From the NCBI GenBank assembly GCA_001515955.1, contig LOES01000248.1:1-16560 (forward strand): 16,560 nt of DNA, read 5' to 3'. Source of the DNA: Clostridia bacterium BRH_c25 (GTDB taxonomy: Bacteria > Bacillota_A > Clostridia > Lutisporales > Lutisporaceae). Of this stretch, positions 1-5,735 are shown one piece after another. Made by a program: the position numbers and the translations under genes. Under the pieces are notes generated by a model. That model had not been told where the DNA came from. It was given only the letters and a program-made list of their open reading frames with translations, and did no database searches. Each line of letters starts with the position of its first letter. The stretch's first letter is position 1.

Positions 1-145
1 CGTCATACTTTGTAGCTGTTGCACCGCCGTACTTTGAAAGTACTGTTGTTATTGCCGCTGTAAGTGTTGTCTTACCGTGGTCAACGTGACCTATTGTCCC
101 TATGTTTACATGGGGTTTGGTCCTCTCGTATTTTGCCTTTGCCAT
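1..145 (-). CDS. tuf: Elongation factor Tu, N-terminal part (cut by window edge)
   Basis: EF-Tu is the cytoplasmic GTPase that delivers aminoacyl-tRNA to the ribosomal A site. The 48 codons present read [20 protein letters not shown] and continue into the P-loop GHVDHGKT, which is diagnostic of EF-Tu. The rest lies beyond the left edge. The ATG at 145-143 has a strong AGGAGG site about 7 nt upstream. No convincing promoter or terminator is visible between this gene and the tRNA cluster just upstream, so it is probably transcribed by read-through from the tRNA promoter at 560-588. Identity is certain; whether the genome has a second tuf copy cannot be seen. Confidence 0.97.
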   Translation of the reverse strand, partial: MAKAKYERTKPHVNIGTIGHVDHGKTTLTAAITTVLSKYGGATATKYD

Positions 146-296
146 TTTTACTTTTCCTCCTCTAAGTTTCAAGATTGTGAGCCAAATGTATAGACAGTCT
201 GAAACTCCCCGTACAATAACTCAAAATTACTTATTATATTTGGGACATTCATCCCCATAGAGTTCCAGCAAACTCACCCGTGTGTGTCTTAAAAGA

Positions 297-373
297 TGGA
301 GCTCACGAGCGGGCTTGAACCGCCGAACCTCTTCCTTACCAAGGAAGTGCTCTACCTGCTGAGCTACGTGAGC
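297..373 (-). tRNA. tRNA-Thr (anticodon GGT)
   Basis: A 77-nt cloverleaf with encoded CCA. The acceptor arms GCTCACG and CGTGAGC pair perfectly, the D arm is GCTC/GAGC, and the anticodon stem CTTCC/GGAAG encloses the loop TTGGTAA with anticodon GGT. It is the last tRNA before tuf, as thrT (also GGT) is in E. coli. Confidence 0.96.
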
Positions 374-385
374 ATGTCTCTTTTA

Positions 386-459
<74 letters not shown>

Positions 460-462
460 AAA

Positions 463-547
463 TGGTGGAGAGAGATGGATTCGAACCATCGAAGTCTGAG
501 ACAACAGATTTACAGTCTGCCCCCTTTGGCCACTCGGGAACCTCTCC
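463..547 (-). tRNA. tRNA-Tyr (anticodon GTA)
   Basis: An 85-nt class II tRNA with a long variable arm and encoded CCA. The acceptor GGAGAGG pairs with TCTCTCC including one G-U pair. The anticodon loop CTGTAAA carries GTA. It is the first gene of the transcript, starting about 6 nt after the predicted transcription start. Confidence 0.95.
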
Positions 548-559
548 ATACAATATGGT

Positions 560-588
560 ATTATAATGCTTATCTGACCTTTTGTCAA
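560..588 (-). promoter_or_regulatory. Sigma-A promoter of the tRNA-Tyr-Gly-Thr-tuf operon
   Basis: On the minus strand the -35 box TTGACA (588-583) and the -10 box TATAAT (565-560) both match consensus exactly, with an optimal 17-bp spacer. Transcription would start near 553, just before tRNA-Tyr. Such a promoter fits stable RNA and EF-Tu output. Confidence 0.93.
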
Positions 589-727
589 TATGATTGAAGG
601 CTTGTGTACATCAAATTTATTGGCATATTTGGATGAATTATAAAATATTTGATTCGTATATATATTTTACTTTACACTATCTGATTATGTATTGTCACTA
701 ATTATGCTTGATTTTTCGAATAAACTG
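589..727. other. AT-rich gap between divergent promoters
   Basis: This stretch separates the tRNA/tuf promoter from the plus-strand promoter at 728. It is AT-rich, and I see no ORF, tRNA, strong hairpin or repeat in it. Confidence 0.5.
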
Positions 728-756
728 TTGACATTATACAAATAATTACATAGAAT
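728..756 (+). promoter_or_regulatory. Sigma-A promoter of the mutS2-like leader
   Basis: The -35 box TTGACA (728-733) is perfect, the spacer is 17 bp, and the -10 box TAGAAT (751-756) differs from consensus at one position. Predicted transcription start is near 762, giving an untranslated leader of about 340 nt before the ATG at 1101. Confidence 0.85.
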
Positions 757-801
757 AAAATATGCAAACACTGAAGTAAGAAACAACGAGAGGTATATTT
801 T

Positions 802-825
802 ATGTTGGAGAGTGTTCATAACTAG
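802..825 (+). CDS. Putative leader peptide, 7 aa (MLESVHN)
   Basis: The ATG at 802 is preceded by GAGAGG (788-793) at an 8-nt spacing, a good ribosome binding site, and the frame ends at TAG 823-825. Codons 4-6 (AGT GTT CAT) form the 5' strand of helix P1, and the stop codon sits in the base of the next hairpin. Its position suggests a regulatory ORF whose translation sets the fold of the leader RNA, not a functional peptide. Translation is inferred from the binding site and the geometry only. Confidence 0.6.
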   Translation: MLESVHN

Positions 826-931
826 ATAACTGAATCTAGGATTGAAAGGGGAACCTATAAGTAATAGGTTTTATTCTGTTACCCTTTTGATATATTGAAC
901 ACGGAACCAATTGTATACTACTGTACAGTAC

Positions 932-952
932 CGTGCTTATGCACGTTTTTTT
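932..952 (+). terminator. Intrinsic terminator inside the mutS2-like leader
   Basis: The stem CGTGC (932-936)/GCACG (941-945) has a TTAT loop and is followed directly by seven T residues (946-952). It lies about 150 nt before the start codon and downstream of the promoter, so it must act as an attenuator. CCGTG (931-935) can instead pair with CACGG (900-904). Confidence 0.8.
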
Positions 953-1100
953 ATTGGCGTATGTCAGCTCTGCGGTTAAAGCTTTTACCTGCAGAGTTTA
1001 AATAACTGTATTATATTGGATATGAAGGTTGTGATTGGACGTGGTCTGATTGCAGCCTTTTTATTTATAAATGTAAAGATAATGACGAGGAGAGAAAAAA
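953..1100 (+). other. Second part of the mutS2-like 5' UTR
   Basis: It contains a hairpin with stem CTCTGC/GCAGAG (loop rich in A and T) near 969-997. Closer to the gene there is a weak stem GGTCTG/CAGCC followed by TTTTT near 1042-1062. Neither is a strong terminator. The ribosome binding site GAGGAGA (1087-1093) lies 7 nt before the ATG. Confidence 0.45.
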
Positions 1101-3053
1101 ATGAATTCAACCGCTATTAAAATTTTGGAATTTGATAAAATAAGGGAAATGATAAAAGCCTATACGGTATCAGCCATGGGAAGAGATCTTGCAGACAGGC
1201 TTGAACCCTCTCTGAATATTAATACGATAATGTCATGGATGAATGAAACTACCGAGGCCTGTGCCATATTGCAAAGAAGCGGCAGTGTCCCAATTCACAG
1301 TCTTAACAATATAGAAAATGCCATGGGCAAAGTGGGCAAAGGCATGGCCCTGCTTCCTGAAGAGCTCGAAATTATCCTGAGCTTGCTGCAGGAGGTAAGC
1401 AAGCTTAAGAGATTCATGAATGATAAGTCATCAGTTGCTCCAATAGTCAGCAGCTATGCCCTATCTGCCTATGAACTGGAGGAGCTGTCGGAGGGAATAG
1501 CACGGTGCATACAGAATGGAAGGGTGGATGACAAAGCCAGCAGTGAGCTGTGCAAAATTAGAAAAAGAATAATAATTCTGGAAGACAGAATAAAAGGCAA
1601 GCTGGAGAATATTCTGAGATCTTCGGCCTATGCCAAATACCTCCAGGATGGAATAATCAGCACCAGGAACGGCAGATATGTAATACCTGTTAAAAGGGAA
1701 TACCGCAGGAATGTGGAAGGTGAAGTGCTGGACAGTTCAGCCAGCGGATCTACTGTATTTATAGAGCCTTCAGAGGTCAGAAAGCTCCATGATGAATTGA
1801 CTCACTGCAGAATAGAGGAAGACAAAGAGGTTTACAGGATATTATCGATGCTCACAAATCTTGTAGAATCATATAGAAAAGAAATAACAGTAAATGTACA
1901 GGTTATGGCATATTATGACTTTCTGTTCGCTAAAGCCAGATTCAGTAGATTCCTGGAAGCCAATCCTGTGAGTGTTAACACCTGCCACAGATTAACAGTC
2001 CACGGTGCCAAGCATCCGTTAATAGGCAAGTCCTCTGTGCCTCTTGATCTAAGTATAGGAGAATCATACCGCACATTGGTTATTACAGGTCCTAACACAG
2101 GAGGAAAGACCGTAGCTTTAAAAACAATCGGCTTGCTGACTCTGATGGTACAGTCAGGACTTCACGTACCGGCAGAGCCGGCCAGTGAATTTCCCATTTT
2201 TACTGATATACTTGCTGATATCGGAGATGGGCAAAGCATTGAACAATCTCTAAGCACTTTTTCATCCCACATCAGAAATATAATCAGTATAATTGAATGT
2301 GTGGACAATAGTACACTGGTCATAGTCGATGAACTGGGCGCCGGTACTGATCCTGGTGAAGGGATGGGCCTTGCCATAGCAATTCTGGAAGAAACCTACA
2401 AGCGGGGTGCAATAACAATTGCTACAACTCATTACAATGAGATCAAGGACTACGCTTACAGCAAGGAAGGCTTCAAGAACGGCTGCATGGAGTTTGACCT
2501 TGATACATTGAAACCCCTGTACAAGCTGAAAATAGGAGAGCCGGGCGAAAGCAATGCTTTCTTTATTGCTTTGAGATTAGGGATGCGGCGGGATATTATT
2601 GAGAGAGCCCATGAGATCACTTATAAAGAAAAAAAGATATATGAAGAATATATGAGTACTGCCGGAGCTTCTCAAGTAAAAAATACCGAAATGATTCAAG
2701 AGCATGCCGGATTGACAACCAAAAGCATTAAGATATCCGAGGATAAGAAAAACTGCGATAAGTTAGCCGGAGCAGCTAAGTTCAGTACTGGGGATTGTGT
2801 ATATATAAGCAGCATTGACCGCACCGGAATAGTGTGCGAGCAGGAAGATGGGAAAGGTAATATTGGTGTTATGGTGATGCATAAAAAGCTTGTAATAAAC
2901 AAAAAGAGACTCTCTCTGTATATAGCTTCAAAGGAGCTTTATCCTGAAGATTATGACCTTGATATAGTTATGGAAAGCAAAGACAACAGGAAGAAGAAAA
3001 AGGTGATGGGCAAGAGGCACGTAGAAGGCATGACAATTGAAGTGAAAGATTAA
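1101..3053 (+). CDS. MutS2-like ATPase lacking the Smr domain
   Basis: This is a MutS-family ABC ATPase of the MutS2 branch. Residues about 1-300 form the core and clamp without the mismatch-recognition domain of MutS1. The Walker A motif GPNTGGKT is at 330-337, the signature region DGQSIEQSLSTFSSH near 376-390, Walker B LVIVDELGAGTDP at 406-418 and the switch histidine at 444. Residues about 560-615 (starting FSTGDCVYISS) resemble the KOW-like domain of MutS2. The family is usually about 780-790 aa and ends in an Smr nuclease domain; this protein stops at 650, right where Smr would begin, and a terminator follows within 10 bp, so no remnant is left. In Bacillus, MutS2 acts on collided ribosomes, and older work links it to recombination. 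A paralogue of a full-length MutS2 elsewhere in the genome is likely. It is the only plus-strand gene in the window. Confidence 0.88.
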   Translation: MNSTAIKILEFDKIREMIKAYTVSAMGRDLADRLEPSLNINTIMSWMNETTEACAILQRSGSVPIHSLNNIENAMGKVGKGMALLPEELEIILSLLQEVSKLKRFMNDKSSVAPIVSSYALSAYELEELSEGIARCIQNGRVDDKASSELCKIRKRIIILEDRIKGKLENILRSSAYAKYLQDGIISTRNGRYVIPVKREYRRNVEGEVLDSSASGSTVFIEPSEVRKLHDELTHCRIEEDKEVYRILSMLTNLVESYRKEITVNVQVMAYYDFLFAKARFSRFLEANPVSVNTCHRLTVHGAKHPLIGKSSVPLDLSIGESYRTLVITGPNTGGKTVALKTIGLLTLMVQSGLHVPAEPASEFPIFTDILADIGDGQSIEQSLSTFSSHIRNIISIIECVDNSTLVIVDELGAGTDPGEGMGLAIAILEETYKRGAITIATTHYNEIKDYAYSKEGFKNGCMEFDLDTLKPLYKLKIGEPGESNAFFIALRLGMRRDIIERAHEITYKEKKIYEEYMSTAGASQVKNTEMIQEHAGLTTKSIKISEDKKNCDKLAGAAKFSTGDCVYISSIDRTGIVCEQEDGKGNIGVMVMHKKLVINKKRLSLYIASKELYPEDYDLDIVMESKDNRKKKKVMGKRHVEGMTIEVKD

Positions 3054-3059
3054 AAAACA

Positions 3060-3081
3060 AGGACCTCCTGAAGGAGGTCCT
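3060..3081. terminator. Bidirectional terminator between mutS2-like gene and sigH
   Basis: A perfect 9-bp stem, AGGACCTCC/GGAGGTCCT, with a 4-nt loop. On the minus strand it is followed by TTGTTTTTTAA, a good U-tract for sigH. On the plus strand the following TGCTATTTATAT is weaker but serviceable. It separates two convergent genes. Confidence 0.9.
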
Positions 3082-3086
3082 GCTAT

Positions 3087-3731
3087 TTATATATCTTTAA
3101 TTTCCAAATACTTTTCAAGCTTTCTTTTTACTCTCTGAAGAGCATTGTCGATGGACTTCACATGCCTGTCCAAGTCACAAGCAATCTCCTGATATGATTT
3201 CCCCTGAAGATATGACATCAGTACCTCCAGCTCGAGGTCACTAAGTATTTCGCCTATCTTTGCTTCGATTGAAACAAGCTCTTCCCTGCTGATTATAAGC
3301 TCTTCAGGATCAGTTATCTTAGTGGCGGTAAGTATGTCAAGAAGTGTTCTGTCTGACTCTTCGTCATAGATCGGCTTATTGAGTGAAACGTATGAGTTGA
3401 GCGGAATATGCTTTTGCCTGGTGGCAGTCTTTATTGCTGTGATAATCTGCCTGGTAATGCAAAGCTCGGCAAAAGCTCTAAAGGAAGACAGCTTGTCATT
3501 CCTAAAGTCCCTTATGGCTTTATATAGGCCAATCATCCCTTCTTGCACTATATCTTCCTTGTCAGCGCCTATCAGGAAGTAAGATCTGGCTTTTGCTCTG
3601 ACAAAGTTCTTGTACTTGTTGATTATGTACTCGAGAGACATCGAATTGCCTTCTCTGGCACTAAGTACTATTTCTTCATCAAGCATGTTCTCATAGCTTT
3701 CAACGAATTTTTTCTCTGCATTAGCTTCCAC
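3087..3731 (-). CDS. sigH: RNA polymerase sigma-H factor
   Basis: SigH (Spo0H) directs transcription at the transition to stationary phase and entry into sporulation. The 214 aa closely follow Bacillus SigH. Region 2 spans about 18-95, including RAKARSYFLIGADKEDIVQE and the -10 recognition stretch ending AIKTATRQKHIPLNSYVSL. Region 4 is about 150-208 with SYQEIACDLDRHVKSIDNAL as its helix-turn-helix. The start is GTG at 3731, supported by GGAGG (3743-3739) 7 nt upstream; the nearby ATG at 3736 is out of frame. It has its own promoter at 3826-3854 and ends at a strong terminator. In Bacillus it follows rlmB and yacP; here yacP is absent between rlmB and sigH. Confidence 0.97.
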   Translation of the reverse strand: MEANAEKKFVESYENMLDEEIVLSAREGNSMSLEYIINKYKNFVRAKARSYFLIGADKEDIVQEGMIGLYKAIRDFRNDKLSSFRAFAELCITRQIITAIKTATRQKHIPLNSYVSLNKPIYDEESDRTLLDILTATKITDPEELIISREELVSIEAKIGEILSDLELEVLMSYLQGKSYQEIACDLDRHVKSIDNALQRVKRKLEKYLEIKDI

Positions 3732-3825
3732 TCCATCGCCTCCAAGTATAAAATAAATCGCATTAATCCTATGCCTCTACATGTATCATAATGCAATTTA
3801 TGTAGACATAGAAAACCATAGTATT

Positions 3826-3854
3826 ATTATACCTATATCTACGGTTTTAGTCAA
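3826..3854 (-). promoter_or_regulatory. Sigma-A promoter of sigH
   Basis: On the minus strand TTGACT (3854-3849), a 17-bp spacer and a perfect TATAAT (3831-3826) precede sigH. The start would be near 3819, giving a leader of about 90 nt. The promoter separates sigH from the rlmB transcript. Confidence 0.88.
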
Positions 3855-3947
3855 GTTTTGGTATCCTCCCGCCGCCATTTTTCCAAGGCGCTGCGGATTT
3901 TTGGATTGATACTGTTCTCCAGAAGGTTCCTTTTGCTTTCCTGCTTG

Positions 3948-5009
3948 TTAATATTTCTTAGCTGTCCTCTGTTTCTGAATCTCAAATAATATTATAGCGG
4001 CAGAAACAGCTGCATTCAAAGATGAAATCTTCCCTTTCATGGGAATACTTACAAGAAAATCGCAATTTTCCTTTATCAAACGGCCAAGTCCTTCACCTTC
4101 ACTGCCTATCACCAATGCCACAGGGCCGGTCATATCCTTACTGTAATAGGTTTCCCCACCCATTTCAGCGCCTACAATCCAAAGACCTGCTTTCTTCAAA
4201 TATTCCATAGTCTGGTTTAAATTGGTGACTTTTGCTACAGGCACATATTCTATCGCCCCTGCAGAAATTTTTGCCACTGCCGGTGTAAGGCTTACTGCTC
4301 TTCTCTTGGGTATTATTACGCCGTGGACTCCTGCTGCATCAGCTGTACGGAGTACTGAGCCAAGATTGTTATTGTCAGTAATTTCGTCCAATATTATGAT
4401 GAAAGGATCCTCGCCCTTTTCTTTTGCTGCATTCAGCATATCATCAACCTCATAATACTTGTACAAAGCTGCTGAAGCTATGACTCCCTGATGGTTCCTG
4501 GTGCTCGAAAGGCCGTCAAGCTTAGCCTTGTCTACTTCTTTAATGAGTATCTTTTTCTCTCTGGCAATAGCTATTATTTGTCTTATTGAGCCTTCCCCAA
4601 CATTCTTTTGTACGAAAAGCTTGTCGATCTCTCTACCGGATTTTAGCGCTTCAAGTACGGGATTTCTTCCTTCAATCAGGTTGATGTTGTCGTCATCATC
4701 ATTTTCTTCTCTCTGGTCAACCATATATTGCTCTTTTACCCTGCTTCCCTTATAGGGTGCATTCTTATCAAAAGACCTTCCTTTTTCAAAGGGCTTTGTT
4801 TTATCATAGGGTCTTCCCTTTTCAAAGGATTTCCCTTTATCAAAAGACTTTTCTGAGCTTCGTCCCTTTGCGGGGCCCTTGGAATATCTTCCTTCTTCCC
4901 TTCCAGATCCACTGTCATCTCTTTTTTCGAATTTTCCCGGTTTTCCAGGTCTGAACGGCTTTGAGTATTTAGATGTCTTTGGTCCCTTTGGGTTTTTATT
5001 AAATGCCAT
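3948..5009 (-). CDS. rlmB: 23S rRNA 2'-O-ribose methyltransferase, RlmB/TrmH family, with a basic repeat tail
   Basis: A SPOUT methyltransferase expected to methylate the ribose of G2251 (E. coli numbering) in 23S rRNA using S-adenosylmethionine. The N-terminal substrate-binding domain (about 108-185, from LIEGRNPVLEAL) is followed by the SpoU fold with motif 1 NNNLGSVLRTADAAG, motif 2 VALVIGSEGEGLG and motif 3 IPMKGKISSLNAAVSAAI. The first 105 residues are an unusual Lys/Gly/Phe/Asp-rich tail containing six hexapeptide repeats; RlmB proteins are usually about 245-250 aa. I chose ATG 5009 because GAGG and AAGGA lie at usable distance before it, whereas ATG 5018 has its purine run touching the start codon. 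Neighbours are dfrA upstream and sigH downstream. Confidence 0.93.
   Translation of the reverse strand: MAFNKNPKGPKTSKYSKPFRPGKPGKFEKRDDSGSGREEGRYSKGPAKGRSSEKSFDKGKSFEKGRPYDKTKPFEKGRSFDKNAPYKGSRVKEQYMVDQREENDDDDNINLIEGRNPVLEALKSGREIDKLFVQKNVGEGSIRQIIAIAREKKILIKEVDKAKLDGLSSTRNHQGVIASAALYKYYEVDDMLNAAKEKGEDPFIIILDEITDNNNLGSVLRTADAAGVHGVIIPKRRAVSLTPAVAKISAGAIEYVPVAKVTNLNQTMEYLKKAGLWIVGAEMGGETYYSKDMTGPVALVIGSEGEGLGRLIKENCDFLVSIPMKGKISSLNAAVSAAIILFEIQKQRTAKKY
4740..4847 (-). repeat. Six tandem 18-bp repeats coding hexapeptides in rlmB
   Basis: Codons 55-90 of rlmB encode six consecutive hexapeptides: SFDKGK, SFEKGR, PYDKTK, PFEKGR, SFDKNA, PYKGSR. The pattern is (S/P)-aromatic-acidic-K-x-basic, with the last two units degenerate. 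The pattern suggests slippage or duplication of an 18-bp unit. The peptide is likely disordered and basic, and could bind RNA. Confidence 0.85.
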
Positions 5010-5036
5010 AATCCTCATCCTTTGTTGTTATTTCAG

Positions 5037-5124
5037 TTTCGGGTTCCGCGTTTCGCGTTTCGCGATTCAAGTAATTCTTCGAAGCATCACCCAAACACTC
5101 GCAACTCGCAACTCGTAACTCGTA
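5037..5124. repeat. Paired heptamer-array element, copy A
   Basis: Read on the plus strand, 5037-5064 holds four 7-bp units (TTTCGGG, TTCCGCG, TTTCGCG, TTTCGCG). After a 32-bp spacer, 5097-5124 holds four more (ACTCGCA twice, ACTCGTA twice). The spacer shares TCAAGT, CT, CGAAG and CCC in register with the spacer of copy B at 10038-10128. It lies in the 197-bp gap between dfrA and rlmB, where neighbouring gaps in the block are about 20-25 bp. No ORF is present. Confidence 0.85.
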
Positions 5125-5167
5125 ACCGATCTTTTACCGAACACCCAATATAATAGTTACGTGTTTA

Positions 5168-5205
5168 TTATATTCAATTTTCTAAAAACAATTTATTGAA
5201 TATAA
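5168..5205. repeat. AT-rich inverted repeat just after dfrA
   Basis: A perfect 11-bp inverted repeat, TTATATTCAAT/ATTGAATATAA, with a 16-nt loop, begins 1 bp beyond the dfrA stop codon. In the dfrA transcript it would form a hairpin but no U-tract follows, so it may stabilise the mRNA 3' end more than terminate it. Confidence 0.55.
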
Positions 5206-5206
5206 G

Positions 5207-5716
5207 TTACTCCTTATAATAAGCTACTTTATTGTTCACATATTTCACGAATTTATAATTAATACCTTTATAGACCTGCAAATCGCTTGCTGACACTATT
5301 TCCCATGCCTCATCCTTATCCAGGTCGGTAAAGAATTTATCCGCAGTATACTTGTTTTCTATCCTGGTTATGTAAGCTTCCGTACAAAAGGGCAATAACT
5401 GTGCATAAACAGACTCTCCGCCAATTGCAAAAACATCTTCAGTTTTATATTTTTTTATTTCATGGAAAACTTCATTCAACGAATGGCATACTATTATCCT
5501 GTCATCCCCATAACACTCTTTCCTGCTCAGTATAATGTTTGTCCTGTCCTTAAGAGGTTCTTTCCCGGGCAATGATTCAAAGGTTTCTCTGCCCATAATC
5601 ACTACTTTACCCAGTGTCATTTGCTTAAAAAACTTCATGTCCTCCGGGATCCGTTGTAATAAGTTACCTTTATATCCAATTCCCCAATTTAAATCAACAG
5701 CAGCAATAGCTTTCAT
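5207..5716 (-). CDS. dfrA: Dihydrofolate reductase
   Basis: It reduces dihydrofolate to tetrahydrofolate with NADPH in the cytoplasm. The 169 aa show the family landmarks: the N-terminal strand and substrate loop NWGIGYKGNLL (10-20), the active-site acidic residue in PEDMKFFK (D26), the cofactor motif MGRETFESLP (41-50) and the glycine pair in FAIGGESVYAQLL. Length is typical for bacterial chromosomal enzymes. ATG 5716 has AAGGAG 6-7 nt upstream. It follows thyA by 19 bp, so the pair is co-transcribed: ThyA oxidises methylene-tetrahydrofolate to dihydrofolate and this enzyme recycles it. I see no resistance-type features. Confidence 0.96.
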   Translation of the reverse strand: MKAIAAVDLNWGIGYKGNLLQRIPEDMKFFKQMTLGKVVIMGRETFESLPGKEPLKDRTNIILSRKECYGDDRIIVCHSLNEVFHEIKKYKTEDVFAIGGESVYAQLLPFCTEAYITRIENKYTADKFFTDLDKDEAWEIVSASDLQVYKGINYKFVKYVNNKVAYYKE

Positions 5717-5735
5717 AAAATTCTCCTTATCTATA

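Larger units (their letters stand above)
763..952 (+). promoter_or_regulatory. Structured attenuator leader of the mutS2-like gene
   Basis: Several helices can be read directly. P1 pairs 812-818 with 896-902 (GTGTTCA/TGAACAC). P1 encloses a hairpin 822-827/834-839 (CTAGAT/ATCTAG) and a two-part arm 845-850/882-887 plus 852-858/864-870. The 3' strand of P1 overlaps CACGG (900-904), which can pair with CCGTG (931-935). That pairing would break the terminator stem 932-936/941-945. A further helix, 767-772/811-816 (AACACT/AGTGTT), competes with P1. P1 therefore promotes termination, and blocking P1 promotes read-through. The 5' strand of P1 lies inside the leader-peptide ORF at 802-825, so a ribosome held there would block P1. 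This is the logic of ribosome-mediated attenuation. I could not match the fold to a known riboswitch class, and a ligand-binding role remains possible. Confidence 0.7.

Noticed and set aside
146..296. Separate promoter for tuf
   Set aside because: The best candidate (TTGTAC, 18 bp, TATACA on the minus strand) is poor, whereas the upstream tRNA promoter is perfect and no terminator intervenes.
763..952. Leader as a purine riboswitch (three-way junction of similar shape) or T-box
   Set aside because: Helices P1, P2 and P3 form a three-way junction, but the conserved purine-riboswitch loop and junction bases are absent, and there is no T-box core (GTGGNACCGCG). The short ORF overlapping P1 fits attenuation better.
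1022..1120. Open frame ATG 1022 to TAA 1120 overlapping the mutS2-like start
   Set aside because: No ribosome binding site at a usable distance and no recognisable protein. It also overlaps the much better start at 1101.
3855..3947. Possible remnant of yacP between rlmB and sigH
   Set aside because: The gap is only about 93 bp, and no frame in it gives a recognisable NYN-domain sequence. Only weak GC-rich pairing is visible.
5037..5124. Heptamer arrays as a CRISPR array or transposon end
   Set aside because: Units of 7 bp without regular spacers cannot be CRISPR repeats. No cas genes, terminal inverted repeats, target duplications or transposase are seen near either copy.
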